Below the pieces are notes generated by a model that was given only the letters and a program-made list of their open reading frames with translations, had not been told where the DNA came from and did not search any database. This document shows, in pieces, positions 32,450 to 40,937 of a DNA stretch of 64,000 bases. Each line of letters begins with the position of its first letter. Within the stretch, counting starts at the first letter, position 1. A program made the translations under genes and the position numbers. Source of the DNA: Neptunomonas japonica DSM 18939 (GTDB lineage Bacteria > Pseudomonadota > Gammaproteobacteria > Pseudomonadales > Balneatricaceae); contig NZ_AUGR01000019.1 of assembly GCF_000422765.1 (NCBI RefSeq), positions 36,952 through 100,951 of the forward strand, given 5' to 3'.

Positions 32450-32707
32450 TTATGTGGTATACACCCCTCCTAAAAGACCGAAGGTAAAAACAACCCAGAA
32501 GAAGATGTATATATAGACTGTCCACTTCTTCTTAAGAATGTACTCGTTACTACCTACAACCATTGTTTCTAATACGTTCTTTATTTTCTGCTTGCTGTAA
32601 AAAGCATTAGCTAGGGAGACAATAAAAATAGTCACTATCCCCAACCCACTCAAAGTCATCATGAGCTCAAATATTGTCATATCAACCTTAGGTTTAACGT
32701 TCCACAT
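32450..32707 (-). CDS. Small two-helix membrane protein near prophage right end
   Basis: An 85-residue protein with hydrophobic segments at about residues 10-34 and 63-82 and a basic middle (SKQKIKN, LKKKW). The AT-rich composition and orientation opposite to the phage late genes are moron-like. It sits between the two copies of the 19-nt end repeat. No family recognised. An immunity or superinfection-exclusion role is possible but unsupported by motif. Confidence 0.55.
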   Translation of the reverse strand: MWNVKPKVDMTIFELMMTLSGLGIVTIFIVSLANAFYSKQKIKNVLETMVVGSNEYILKKKWTVYIYIFFWVVFTFGLLGGVYTT

Positions 32708-33020
32708 AGCATTTGTATATACGGGGGGCCGTATATCTACCCATGCTAGACATCCATTTGTCTGATTTATTTCTATTTTTATCTTAACACCAAGAGCAAT
32801 ACAAGCATTGCTCTAGTTACAATTCATGTAAACCAGCATATATATCGCCAGCTCACTAGAAACGGTGAAGAGCCATATTTGAACAGAAATGACTCGATAG
32901 TGACTCTAAATTTCAGAACACTATTTGATAACTTTACTTCGTTCGTTTAGGTGGTGTTTGAGGTGTACTTGAAGAGTGTTATTTATAGGCAGTTTGAGCT
33001 GAAGTAAGGATTAGAGCGTG
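32708..33020. other. Non-coding right-end region of prophage
   Basis: About 310 bp without a supported gene. It should contain the promoter of the reverse-strand membrane gene. Short inverted repeats are seen, such as ATATACGG/CCGTATAT near 32,717-32,736 and GAGCAAT/ATTGCTC near 32,793-32,815. No tRNA, ORF or clear promoter was identified. Confidence 0.4.
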
Positions 33021-33066
33021 TGACAAAAAGTGCGCAAATCAGTGCCAAAAAGACCGCAAATTTACA
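33021..33066 (+). repeat. Tandem transposase-binding-type repeats and probable right terminus
   Basis: Two adjacent 22-bp units, TGACAAAAAGTGCGCAAATCAG (33,021-33,042) and the unit at 33,043-33,064, agree at 16 or more positions. Mu right-end sites R1 and R2 are likewise adjacent 22-bp units. The core ends 5 bp before CA at 33,065-33,066, matching the TG...CA ends of Mu-family elements. The exact terminus is inferred and needs the left end for proof. Confidence 0.65.
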
Positions 33067-33092
33067 ATATTCCGAAACCAAATTTTAGGCAT

Positions 33093-33113
33093 AAAAAAAG
33101 CCACCTAAGTGAC
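33093..33113 (-). terminator. Terminator of the tRNA-Gly/tRNA-Cys transcript
   Basis: On the reverse strand GTCAC-TTAG-GTGGC forms a 5-bp stem (one G-T pair) followed by seven T. It lies 10 bp past the 3' end of tRNA-Cys. A classical Rho-independent terminator, though with a short stem. Confidence 0.75.
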
Positions 33114-33122
33114 TGATTTTAA

Positions 33123-33196
33123 TGGAGGCGCGAGTCGGAATCGAACCGGCGTTAACGGAGTTGCAGTCCGCTGCATGACCACTCTGCCATCGCGCC
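33123..33196 (-). tRNA. tRNA-Cys (GCA)
   Basis: The reverse strand folds as a 74-nt tRNA including an encoded CCA. The acceptor stem is GGCGCGA/TCGCGCC, the discriminator is U (as in tRNA-Cys), the anticodon loop is CTGCAAC with anticodon GCA, and the T arm contains GGTTCGATTCC. It follows tRNA-Gly as in the uvrC-pgsA-glyW-cysT order known from Escherichia coli. Confidence 0.96.
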
Positions 33197-33215
33197 ATCG
33201 CATGCTGTACAAATT

Positions 33216-33291
<76 letters not shown>

Positions 33292-33311
33292 TCTGTGCAA
33301 CAGTGGGGCGT

Positions 33312-33339
33312 ATTATAGAGAGATCTGAGGTGGTGTCAA
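33312..33339 (-). promoter_or_regulatory. Near-perfect sigma-70 promoter of the tRNA operon
   Basis: On the reverse strand TTGACA (33,339-33,334) and TATAAT (33,317-33,312) are both consensus, 16 bp apart, with the expected start about 10-15 bp before the tRNA-Gly 5' end. No GC-rich discriminator judgement is made. Confidence 0.85.
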
Positions 33340-33380
33340 CCTTGTTGTGCATTTCTTTTTTTTGCTTAAAGATTAACCAC

Positions 33381-33929
33381 TTACAGCTCTTCTGTTAAAT
33401 CAGGCCAGGCTGCCTTTATATAAAGAATCATCGACCACAAGGTCAGCAAGGCAGCGGCATACAATGCAGCCACACCCGCCCACGAGACGGTGCTGAACGG
33501 CTCAAAAGAGATCAAGACAAAGATGGAAATCATTTGCAGTGCTGTTTTAACTTTTCCGATATTAGACACAGCAATGCTGGCTCTTTTTCCCAGTTCAGCC
33601 ATCCATTCTCGAAGGGCCGAGATAACAATCTCACGTCCAATAATGATCATCGCTGGGATGGTCATCCAGGGTTGTGCAAATGTCTCGACTAACAATACTA
33701 AGGCGAGTGAAACCATTAGTTTATCGGCAACAGGGTCGAGGAACGCCCCCAGTGCTGATGATTGATCCCAACGCCGTGCCAAGTAGCCATCGAGCCAGTC
33801 AGTAACTGCTGCTACGGCAAAAATAGCTCCAGCGGCCATAGGAGCCCATGCGTAAGGCAAGTAGTAGCAAAGCACTAATACAGGAATTAGGCCGATTCGC
33901 AATAATGTAAGTAAATTGGGTATGTTCAT
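33381..33929 (-). CDS. pgsA: CDP-diacylglycerol-glycerol-3-phosphate 3-phosphatidyltransferase
   Basis: Makes phosphatidylglycerol-phosphate, the committed step to phosphatidylglycerol and cardiolipin, in the inner membrane. The CDP-alcohol phosphotransferase signature is complete: D44-x2-D47-G-x2-A-R-x8-G61-x3-D65-x3-D69. About 182 residues with several transmembrane helices. I use the ATG at 33,929 (MNIPNLLTLLR), which aligns with the usual family start; the frame is open 8 codons further. Neighbour of uvrC and tRNA-Gly as in many gammaproteobacteria. Confidence 0.95.
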   Translation of the reverse strand: MNIPNLLTLLRIGLIPVLVLCYYLPYAWAPMAAGAIFAVAAVTDWLDGYLARRWDQSSALGAFLDPVADKLMVSLALVLLVETFAQPWMTIPAMIIIGREIVISALREWMAELGKRASIAVSNIGKVKTALQMISIFVLISFEPFSTVSWAGVAALYAAALLTLWSMILYIKAAWPDLTEEL

Positions 33930-33961
33930 CTTTAACAGCATATAAGCTGACAACTCCGAGA

Positions 33962-35863
33962 TCAGGCTTCTGGATGCAACGCTGCGTATATCTCATCGGC
34001 TAGCGCTGGGCTTATGGTAGTGACTTTTGCGATTTCTTCAACACTCGCACGCTCTATTGCTGCAATTCCGCCAAAATGTTTGAGTAATTCACGTCTTCTC
34101 TTCGGGCCTACGCCAGAAATCCCTTCTAGTTTGGATTGGTTACGTGCTTTGCCGCGTCGCGCTCTGTGCCCGGTAATGGCAAAGCGATGCGCCTCGTCAC
34201 GTATATGCTGTATCAAGTGAAGCGCAGCTGAATCTGAGGCTAAAACGACCTCTTGATTTGTTTCTGCCATAACCAGTGTTTCAAAGCCTGCTTTGCGACT
34301 AGTGCCTTTTGCTACACCAATAATCTGCACTTCACTAATTTGTAACTCTTCGAGTACCTTTACTGCTTGTGTTACCTGCCCTTTACCGCCATCAATCAAA
34401 AGAATATCGGGCAATACACCCTCGCCTTTTTTGATTCGTGTGTAGCGGCGCATCAGTGCTTGATGCATCGCTGCATAATCATCACCACCGGTGATGCCTT
34501 CGATATTGAAGGTGCGGTAGTCTTTTTTTAATGGGCCGTTACGATCAAAAACAACACATGAAGCAACAGTCGCTTCACCCGAGCTGTGCGATATATCAAA
34601 GCATTCTAAACGCTTGGGTACTTCTTCTAACGCAAACACCTCTTGCAAGGCCATAAAGCGTTTATAAATATTCTGTTTACTCGCCAGATGGCTACCTAAG
34701 TGCTGCTCTGCATTCGTTAATGCGAGTTTTTGCCAACCCGCACGCTCACCTTTAACCCGCGAGCTTAAATTCACTTTTTTACCACGCTGCTCGCTTAATG
34801 CTTCTTCGATACAGCTTTTATCTTCTAGGTCATGGCTAAAGATAACTTGGTCAGGTATTTCTCTGGCGCTACCGATATACCACTGCGCAATAAATGCCGA
34901 CAGCACCATTGATTCGCTGTCTTCGATCGATACTTTAGGGTGTAGTGCTTTGCTACCTACAATACGCCCACCACGAACAAACAAGACATGTACGCATACA
35001 CCACCGGGTTGTATAGCACAGCCTAGAACATCGGCATCACCGCTTTCACCAAACACATATTGCTGCTCTTGAATCAGTTGCAAGCTACTAATTTGATCTC
35101 GGTAGATAACGGCACGCTCAAAATCCAGCCCTGCGGCAGCCACTTCCATCTGTAATGCCAGCTCTTTCATGATGGCGTGGCTTTTACCTTCAAGAAACAT
35201 AGATGCATGGCGAATATCTTCGCCATAAGCTTGTGCTGATACGGCTTCTACACAAGGCGCACTGCAGCGTTTGATCTGGTACTGCAGACATGGCCGTGAG
35301 CGGTTACGGAAAAATGCATCATCACACGAGCGAATACGAAATATCTTTTGCAGTATATTAAGGCTGTCATTAACGGCAGCCCTGCTCGGGAAAGGCCCAA
35401 AGTAGCGGCCTTTTTTTCGCTTTGTTCCCCGATGAAACGTAAGCACCGGATAGTCTTCTTTTTCAGATACAAAGATATACGGATAACTTTTATCGTCCCT
35501 TAAGAGAATATTATAAGGCGGCCGATATTCTTTAATTAAGCTCTGTTCAAGTAACAGCGCTTCGGTTTCGCTATTGGTAACGGTTATTTCTATGTTGGCA
35601 ATATGACTAACCAGCGCTTTGGTTTTTACCGTAAGGCCGGTGGTACGAAAATAACTGCTTACACGCTTTTTAAGGTTCTTTGCTTTACCAATATAGAGCA
35701 GCTCACCCGCTGCATTTTGCATTTGATAAACACCTGGGCGCGGTGTTAAGCGAAGCAAAAACGCCTTACTATCAAATCCAGGCGTATCTTCAGTGACTGA
35801 TTTATCTTCATTGACAGATAGTTCAGCTGCTTGAGCTGCTGTCTCGGATGTTGCTTCAGGCAT
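33962..35863 (-). CDS. uvrC: Excinuclease ABC subunit C
   Basis: The nuclease of nucleotide excision repair; it cuts on both sides of lesions marked by UvrAB. The GIY-YIG domain is visible (GVY at residues 44-46, YIGK at 57-60), as are the UVR motif ('FERAVIYRDQISSLQ'), the RNase H-like C-terminal nuclease ('CFDISHSSGEATVASCVVFD', 'LLIDGGKGQV') and terminal helix-hairpin-helix repeats ('LEGISGVGPKRRRELLKHFGG'). At 633 residues it has a polar N-terminal extension of about 28 residues; a downstream start cannot be excluded. Confidence 0.97.
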   Translation of the reverse strand: MPEATSETAAQAAELSVNEDKSVTEDTPGFDSKAFLLRLTPRPGVYQMQNAAGELLYIGKAKNLKKRVSSYFRTTGLTVKTKALVSHIANIEITVTNSETEALLLEQSLIKEYRPPYNILLRDDKSYPYIFVSEKEDYPVLTFHRGTKRKKGRYFGPFPSRAAVNDSLNILQKIFRIRSCDDAFFRNRSRPCLQYQIKRCSAPCVEAVSAQAYGEDIRHASMFLEGKSHAIMKELALQMEVAAAGLDFERAVIYRDQISSLQLIQEQQYVFGESGDADVLGCAIQPGGVCVHVLFVRGGRIVGSKALHPKVSIEDSESMVLSAFIAQWYIGSAREIPDQVIFSHDLEDKSCIEEALSEQRGKKVNLSSRVKGERAGWQKLALTNAEQHLGSHLASKQNIYKRFMALQEVFALEEVPKRLECFDISHSSGEATVASCVVFDRNGPLKKDYRTFNIEGITGGDDYAAMHQALMRRYTRIKKGEGVLPDILLIDGGKGQVTQAVKVLEELQISEVQIIGVAKGTSRKAGFETLVMAETNQEVVLASDSAALHLIQHIRDEAHRFAITGHRARRGKARNQSKLEGISGVGPKRRRELLKHFGGIAAIERASVEEIAKVTTISPALADEIYAALHPEA

Positions 35864-35890
35864 AGAGTTTACAATTACACATAATAGTTA

Positions 35891-36190
35891 TTAATCTTCA
35901 ATTGCTCTTGATGCCTTGGTTGCGTCCATATGTATATGTGTTGCTTCACGATGCACTGCTTCAAGACGCGCACGCGTATCATCCGAGATACCCGCACCAC
36001 GTGATAAAGATACTTCAAGGAAGGCACCGATTTCGGCATAAAAATAAAGCCGTGCATCAAAGTTGCGGGCACGCTTGAGCTTACATAAAGCGATCTGCGC
36101 ACCATTCATCAATACGGTATTTATATTAGTCTCTGAGAGCAGTGGAAAACGCCTTTGTGCTCTCTGCTCTGTATTTGTAACTTCGCTCAT
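35891..36190 (-). CDS. Hypothetical protein upstream of uvrC
   Basis: A 99-residue soluble, mostly helical protein ('NINTVLMNGAQIALCKLKRARNFDARLYFYAEIGAFLEVSL'). No domain recognised. It precedes uvrC by 27 bp on the same strand and may share its transcript. Many gammaproteobacteria have a uvrY/gacA regulator at this place; this protein is not one. Confidence 0.7.
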   Translation of the reverse strand: MSEVTNTEQRAQRRFPLLSETNINTVLMNGAQIALCKLKRARNFDARLYFYAEIGAFLEVSLSRGAGISDDTRARLEAVHREATHIHMDATKASRAIED

Positions 36191-36303
36191 ATACTTACCT
36201 ACTGGCGGCCATTGATTATCACTTTCCCGTTACGGCACCCATAGTAATATACTTTAGGGAAGAACATCATGGATGTGAATCATTAATATTGGGTATTGTA
36301 TCA

Positions 36304-37191
36304 GTGAAAGACAGGTTAGTTATTGATATTAAGAAAGATCTGCAATGGCTTGTAGGCTCACAGCCCATCATAAACTGCTCTGCCGATATTGAGGTGTTTA
36401 TACCGAGCAAACATCTTGAAGATTTACATCACTGGCCAGCCTCAACAATGACCTACCCAGCGCCACCAGCATACCGTTTGGGTCGACAGTTTGAAGACTG
36501 TATCTCTATGCTTTTTCAACACAGCAAGCATGCAAAACTACTACAAAGAAACCTCGTTATCACAGGCGAGAAGCGCACCTTAGGTGAACTGGATTGCCTA
36601 TACGAGAATACAAGAAAAAACTGTATTCATCTTGAGCTCGCCATCAAGTTTTATCTTTATACGGGCGTTGACCATAATGTTACAAAGCACACCGAAAGTG
36701 GTCTTGAAAGCTTTATCGGCCCAGGCGGTAAAGATAGATTGGATAAAAAATGGAAACGTTTGATTGAGCACCAACTGCCCCTGAGTAAGTCACCTGCCGC
36801 TTTACAGGCTATCCATAACGCGGGGTTTTCTACTCCAGAACAACGCCAGCTTCTCTTGACGGGCATTTTGTTCTATCCCTATAACAACTGGCAATCGTTC
36901 ATACCCAACAATCAGCTCATAAACCCTCAACACTTACGAGGATGGTGGCTTTTTCAACATCAAGTCGATGCTCTTCAAGATGAAACCAACAGTTGCTTTA
37001 TCATCCTGCCTCGCTGGTATTGGATGGGCGGCATTGCCCATTACGACACACTCAACTCATTAAACTTTGCACAGATGAAGCAACAAGTATGTGAGGATAA
37101 CAAGCCTGCAATGCTAGCCTGCGTGCGATGGGATAACACACTGCAACGCTGGCATGAAACCAGCCGGGGGTTTGTTGTACGGGATAACTGA
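36304..37191 (+). CDS. DUF1853 family protein
   Basis: About 295 residues, recognised by 'DLQWLVGSQPII', 'YRLGRQFEDCISMLFQHS', 'KRTLGELDCLYEN....IHLELAIKFYL' and 'PKGRLAW'-like later patterns ('GWWLFQHQ'). The 'GELD...HLE.A.KF' core resembles PD-(D/E)xK nuclease folds, but activity is not established. The start is uncertain: GTG at 36,304 is used, with TTG at 36,289 as an alternative. It converges on the LysR gene with a 1-bp gap. Confidence 0.85.
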   Translation: MKDRLVIDIKKDLQWLVGSQPIINCSADIEVFIPSKHLEDLHHWPASTMTYPAPPAYRLGRQFEDCISMLFQHSKHAKLLQRNLVITGEKRTLGELDCLYENTRKNCIHLELAIKFYLYTGVDHNVTKHTESGLESFIGPGGKDRLDKKWKRLIEHQLPLSKSPAALQAIHNAGFSTPEQRQLLLTGILFYPYNNWQSFIPNNQLINPQHLRGWWLFQHQVDALQDETNSCFIILPRWYWMGGIAHYDTLNSLNFAQMKQQVCEDNKPAMLACVRWDNTLQRWHETSRGFVVRDN

Positions 37192-37192
37192 C

Positions 37193-38083
37193 CTACTCTG
37201 TTATAGGTTTCTCTAGCAGAAAGTCAATTAAGACTCGTAATGCCGGGCTCATCATACGATTCATGGGATACACCAACGATACAGGAACAGGGTCGATCTC
37301 ATAGGCCCTTAATAAACGCACGAGACGCCCACTCGCTATATGCTCATCCACTATAAAATCTGGCAAGTAAGCAATACCAAAACCATCAACGGCAAAGCCT
37401 GCCACTAGCTCAGCGTTATTAACCTCGATGTTAGCCGATACCGTCACATATTTTTTTCCTCGCTCCGCTTGGTAAACCCAGCGGGTCGGTTGGCTAATGC
37501 TACCATCAATAATACAGCGGTGATCAGCCATCTGCTCCGGAGCCTGCGGCGTGCCTGCAACGTCTAAATACGCCGGGCTGGCAACAAAGTAAACTCTCAT
37601 CTTGCATAGCTCTCTGGCTACTAAATTTGAGTCAGGTAGTTCTCCCACGCGTATGGCAAGATCAATACCTTCCTCTATAAGATGTACATGCCGATTCACC
37701 AACAGCCACGACAAATTTACTCCAGGATAACGCCTTAAGAACTCCGACAGCCGTGGCTGTAAATTATGCAAACCATTGGCATGCAGTGGTACGGTAATAC
37801 GCAATTGACCAACAATATCGTTTTGCCGTCGCTCTACATCTTGGTCTAGCTCATCAACACTGCTAACGATAGATTCAAAGCGCTGTAAATAGTGAAGGCC
37901 TTCAGCTGTGAGACTCATTGAGCGTGTAGTGCGTTGCAATAACTTACAGTTAAGCCGCCGCTCTAATTCTGAAACATGTCGGCTCACCGCTGAATTAACC
38001 ATATTAAGATCACTCGCCGCTGCACTAAAGCTCTTAAGTGCTACCACGCGACGAAAGACCTCTATCGACTTCAACAGATCCAT
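37193..38083 (-). CDS. LysR family transcriptional regulator
   Basis: A 296-residue regulator. The winged HTH is at about residues 1-60 ('IEVFRRVVALKSFSAAASDLNMVNSAVSRHVSELERRLNCKLLQRTTRSM') and the ligand-binding domain at 90-290. It is divergent from the SDR gene 107 bp away, the usual LysR/target arrangement. It belongs to the CrgA/YafC-like subgroup by pattern ('LTAEGLHYLQRFESIV'). The inducer is unknown. Confidence 0.93.
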   Translation of the reverse strand: MDLLKSIEVFRRVVALKSFSAAASDLNMVNSAVSRHVSELERRLNCKLLQRTTRSMSLTAEGLHYLQRFESIVSSVDELDQDVERRQNDIVGQLRITVPLHANGLHNLQPRLSEFLRRYPGVNLSWLLVNRHVHLIEEGIDLAIRVGELPDSNLVARELCKMRVYFVASPAYLDVAGTPQAPEQMADHRCIIDGSISQPTRWVYQAERGKKYVTVSANIEVNNAELVAGFAVDGFGIAYLPDFIVDEHIASGRLVRLLRAYEIDPVPVSLVYPMNRMMSPALRVLIDFLLEKPITE

Positions 38084-38189
38084 ATTTCACCAAATAAGAA
38101 TAATGATTTCTTAATTACACTGTTTTTCATATATAAGCATAATTATAAGATAGTTTCCAAGTTAACAAACAACAGCTTGGAGATACAAA

Positions 38190-38789
38190 ATGAAAGTATT
38201 AATTATTGGCGCATCAGGCACTATCGGCAGCAATGTAGCAGACGCTCTCTCTTCTGAACACGAAATCATTCGTGCTAACTACAACAGCGGTGATGTACAG
38301 GTCGATATAGGCAACCCAGAGTCAATTAGCGCTATGTTTACTAAAATAGGAAACGTAGATGCGGTCATTTCTACAGCGGGCCTAGCCAACTTTGCACCCC
38401 TAGATGCACTACAAGACAGTGACTACCAGCTTGCGCTAAACAATAAGCTGATGGGACAAGTTAACCTAGTAAGAATTGGCAAAGCATTCATTAACCAAGA
38501 AGGTTCAATTACGCTTACCTCAGGCATTCTTTCCCGCCAGCCAATGCCAGGAAGCACAGCTATCAGTATGGCTAACGGTGCCCTCGAGAGCTTTGCCAAG
38601 GCCGCTGCACTTGAAACCGAAAACTTTAGAGTTAACATTGTGGCCCCCGCTTTTGTGAAGGAAACCATGGAAATGATGGGCATGGACAGCGCTTACGGAG
38701 TTTCTGCTAAAGATACAGCCAAGGCTTATGTCGCTGCAGTCACAGGCAGTGATCACGGCAAAACCTTAGATGTACCTGATTACGTATGA
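38190..38789 (+). CDS. Short-chain dehydrogenase/reductase family protein
   Basis: A 199-residue small SDR with a Rossmann start 'KVLIIGASGTIGSNVADAL' (G-x2-G-x2-G at residues 7-13). It has 'STAG' in place of NNAG and a shortened C terminus. The classical YxxxK is not clear: the active-site region reads 'STAISMANGALESFAKA', so it resembles atypical YbjT- or cyclase-like SDRs and catalysis is uncertain. TTGGAG precedes the ATG. Probably controlled by the divergent LysR protein. Confidence 0.85.
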   Translation: MKVLIIGASGTIGSNVADALSSEHEIIRANYNSGDVQVDIGNPESISAMFTKIGNVDAVISTAGLANFAPLDALQDSDYQLALNNKLMGQVNLVRIGKAFINQEGSITLTSGILSRQPMPGSTAISMANGALESFAKAAALETENFRVNIVAPAFVKETMEMMGMDSAYGVSAKDTAKAYVAAVTGSDHGKTLDVPDYV

Positions 38790-38886
38790 TGCTTATATTT
38801 AAGATAGTAGCTGAAGTGCTTGGCAGCTATAGAGTGCTTCAAAAGAGATGAGTAAGGAGAAATAGATTTAGAAGGTTAGAAAAAGA

Positions 38887-38920
38887 AAAGCAGTTATCAA
38901 TAGGGATTGGTAACTGCTTT
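38887..38920. terminator. Terminator hairpin downstream of small membrane gene
   Basis: AAAGCAGTTA and TAACTGCTTT form a perfect 10-bp inverted repeat with a 14-nt loop. On the reverse strand it is followed by CTTTTTC, fitting termination of the 38,928-39,080 gene; it may also act after the SDR gene. Confidence 0.7.
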
Positions 38921-38927
38921 GCAATGA

Positions 38928-39080
38928 CTAGTTAGCGTCGCGTGCTGCCGCTTTTGCTGCATCTTGCACTATTACTTTTTTCAATACACCCACACCGACA
39001 AAAACCAATGCTACGCATACAGCAATAACAGCTAAACTCGGTGCGATAGAGATCAAGTTGTATTTATCAACGCCAAACAT
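38928..39080 (-). CDS. 50-residue membrane protein
   Basis: A short gene: MFGVDKYNLISIAPSL..., with one strongly hydrophobic helix (about residues 11-33) followed by a basic/Ala-rich tail (VLKKVIVQDAAKAAARDAN). AAAGG lies 10 bp before the ATG and a good terminator follows the stop. The topology suggests a single-pass inner-membrane peptide. No family recognised. Confidence 0.6.
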   Translation of the reverse strand: MFGVDKYNLISIAPSLAVIAVCVALVFVGVGVLKKVIVQDAAKAAARDAN

Positions 39081-39134
39081 ATAATTATACCTTTAGTCTA
39101 ATGCTTAATTAAATTTTGGCGTGATTATAGCAAT

Positions 39135-40004
39135 TTATTGATCTGCATCAAACCGTTTTACTAAACTAGAGGTATCCCAGCGTCCGCCTCCCATACGCTG
39201 TACTTCAGCGTAAAACTGGTCGACCAGAGCCGTTACAGGTAATTGCGCACCATTACGGCGAGCTTCATCCAATGTGATACCTAAATCTTTACGCATCCAG
39301 TCAACAGCAAAACCATAATCAAACACATCGTCAATCATAGTTTTATGACGATTGATCATCTGCCAAGAACCCGCCGCGCCGTGCTGAATAACATCAAATA
39401 CTTGCTCACCATCAAGACCTGCTTGTTTCGCAAAATGCACTGCTTCAGACAAGCCTTGCACTACACCGGCAATACATATCTGGTTAACCATTTTAGCTAG
39501 CTGCCCACTTCCCGCCTCGCCTAGTAAACGAATCGATTTTCCATATGCCTGCATGACTGGTTCAGCAAGATCATAAGAAGCTTGATCACCCCCAACCATC
39601 ACACTTAGCGCGCCATTTTCAGCACCGGCTTGCCCACCAGATACCGGCGCATCAAGAAAACCAACACCTTGCTCTGTCGCTACCTGACTTAACTCACGTG
39701 CTACTTCTGCAGACGCCGTGGTATGGTCGATCAACAATGTACCCGATGCCATTGCTGACAAAACACCATCAGTACCACGGGTTACTTCGCGCAAGTCATT
39801 ATCATTGCCGACACAGGTGATAACGATATCAGCACCACTAGCAGCCAAGGCAGGCGTAACCGCCATAGCACCACCGTAAGTTTCTACCCACTTTTCAGCT
39901 TTTGTTGCTGTGCGGTTATAAACAGTAACCTCGTGCCCCTTACTCTGAAGGTGCCCTGCCATTGGAAATCCCATTGTCCCCAAGCCGATAAATGCTAATT
40001 TCAT
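39135..40004 (-). CDS. NAD(P)-dependent 3-hydroxyisobutyrate dehydrogenase family protein
   Basis: A 289-residue beta-hydroxyacid dehydrogenase. The Rossmann motif is 'AFIGLGTMGFPMAGHL' at the N terminus, with 'FLDAPVSGGQAGAENGALSVMVGG' (substrate-binding signature) and catalytic Lys in 'GSGQLAKMVNQI'. Family substrates include 3-hydroxyisobutyrate, tartronate semialdehyde and succinic semialdehyde. A class V aminotransferase of the glyoxylate type lies nearby, so tartronate-semialdehyde or glyoxylate metabolism is possible. Exact substrate not determined. Confidence 0.9.
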   Translation of the reverse strand: MKLAFIGLGTMGFPMAGHLQSKGHEVTVYNRTATKAEKWVETYGGAMAVTPALAASGADIVITCVGNDNDLREVTRGTDGVLSAMASGTLLIDHTTASAEVARELSQVATEQGVGFLDAPVSGGQAGAENGALSVMVGGDQASYDLAEPVMQAYGKSIRLLGEAGSGQLAKMVNQICIAGVVQGLSEAVHFAKQAGLDGEQVFDVIQHGAAGSWQMINRHKTMIDDVFDYGFAVDWMRKDLGITLDEARRNGAQLPVTALVDQFYAEVQRMGGGRWDTSSLVKRFDADQ

Positions 40005-40346
40005 CTCTTTTCCTTATTCGTCTGATGTAACCCATCGTCTTTTGTTAAGCTTGTTTATGCCATAATGCCGTTTTTTAAGCCAGTACAACACATAGCGACC
40101 TCATGCATAGCACGATAAAAAGCATGAAAGAGGTTAACCAGAAAACTGCAATCATTACAGATTCAGTTCGATACAAAAAAACATATACAGATATGCAATA
40201 CAGGCAATTGCTCTGGTATTTTTTAATATATCTGCATAAAAAAACAAAGCCTTGGGCCTGAAGCATCAAACAGGCGCAATGGATTGAACCATTTATTACT
40301 TTAAGTGCTCTATTTTCTTATTAGCCCGCTTCACTGGAGATACTAC
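40005..40346. other. Intergenic region between divergent genes
   Basis: About 340 bp between the reverse-strand dehydrogenase and the forward TlpA-like gene, presumably holding both promoters. A 64-codon reverse frame at 40,075-40,269 is hydrophobic but has no ribosome site and is not called. I see no strong hairpin or repeat. Confidence 0.4.
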
Positions 40347-40844
40347 ATGCTTTTGCGCCGACTACTGATTAGCTTCTTTTTACTTATCTCCAGCCCAACA
40401 TTTGCAGATGACAGCATGATGTTTAGTAAATTAGGCTTCCCGAATCTTGAAGGCCGCGAGGTCAACATGGCTGAGTTTCGTGGAAAAGTCGTTTTGCTTA
40501 ACTTTTGGGCAACATGGTGCCCGCCTTGTGTAAAAGAGATGCCCTCAATGGAGCTTTTACGACAAAAATATAAAGACCAAGGTTTTGAGGTTGTCGCCAT
40601 CAACGCAGGTGAAGATGCAGAAGCGGTCGAAGCATTTTTACTAGAAAGAGACCTAACCTTCCCTATCATACTGGATAAGCGTGGCGTCTCTTTTATGGCA
40701 TTAGGTATCAGAGGATTACCGATGAGCTTTCTGTTAAATAAAGAAGGCCGCAGTGTAATGACCTTTATGGGTGGTCGCGAATGGTTAGAGCCTGCTCAAA
40801 CTGAACTGATTGAAGCAGAGTTGGCTAAAAACAACGAAGACTAA
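40347..40844 (+). CDS. TlpA/ResA-like periplasmic thioredoxin
   Basis: A 165-residue exported thiol-disulfide protein. The signal peptide covers residues 1-20 (cleavage after TFA). The redox motif W-C58-P-P-C61 lies in 'NFWATWCPPCVKEMPSMELL', and cis-Pro is in 'RGLPMSFLL'. TGGAGA is 6 bp before the ATG at 40,347, favouring it over a start 14 codons upstream. Such proteins reduce periplasmic disulfides, for example in cytochrome c maturation. Partner unknown. Confidence 0.9.
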   Translation: MLLRRLLISFFLLISSPTFADDSMMFSKLGFPNLEGREVNMAEFRGKVVLLNFWATWCPPCVKEMPSMELLRQKYKDQGFEVVAINAGEDAEAVEAFLLERDLTFPIILDKRGVSFMALGIRGLPMSFLLNKEGRSVMTFMGGREWLEPAQTELIEAELAKNNED

Positions 40845-40869
40845 ATAACGGGCCTACGCAAAACATATA

Positions 40870-40905
40870 AAAAAGCCGCTACAAGAAAACTTATAGCGGC
40901 TTTTT
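40870..40905. terminator. Bidirectional terminator
   Basis: AAAAAGCCGCT (40,870-40,880) pairs with AGCGGCTTTTT (40,895-40,905). A and T runs on both sides fit termination of the converging TlpA-like and aminotransferase genes. Confidence 0.85.
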
Positions 40906-40937
40906 ATTATCCAACTAATACACTTATCGTGAATCAA

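Larger units (their letters stand above)
1..33066 (+). mobile_element. Mu-like (B3/D3112-type) prophage, left end outside window
   Basis: The gene order is that of transposable phages: MuA-type transposase, MuB-type ATPase, DUF3164, GemA, Mor, protease/scaffold, T-type capsid, gp36/gp37-like proteins, then a tail tube and tape measure with no sheath gene, which points to a non-contractile B3/D3112-like tail. The right end is placed at a CA dinucleotide at 33,065-33,066, just outside two tandem 22-bp repeats (33,021-33,064). Host tRNA-terminator sequence begins within about 30 bp. The left end, repressor and start of the transposase lie outside the window. No terminase, portal, gp30/F-like, lysozyme or holin gene was recognised, so the element is probably defective. 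The right boundary is inferred. Confidence 0.85.

Noticed and set aside
32384..32455. attC-like boxes (CTAAC...GTTATG) around the hairpins next to the right-end membrane gene
   Set aside because: The outer arms do not pair with each other; the region folds as two separate hairpins, which suits a terminator better.
40075..40269. 64-codon reverse hydrophobic frame
   Set aside because: No ribosome site, lies in the promoter region between divergent genes and has no recognisable pattern.
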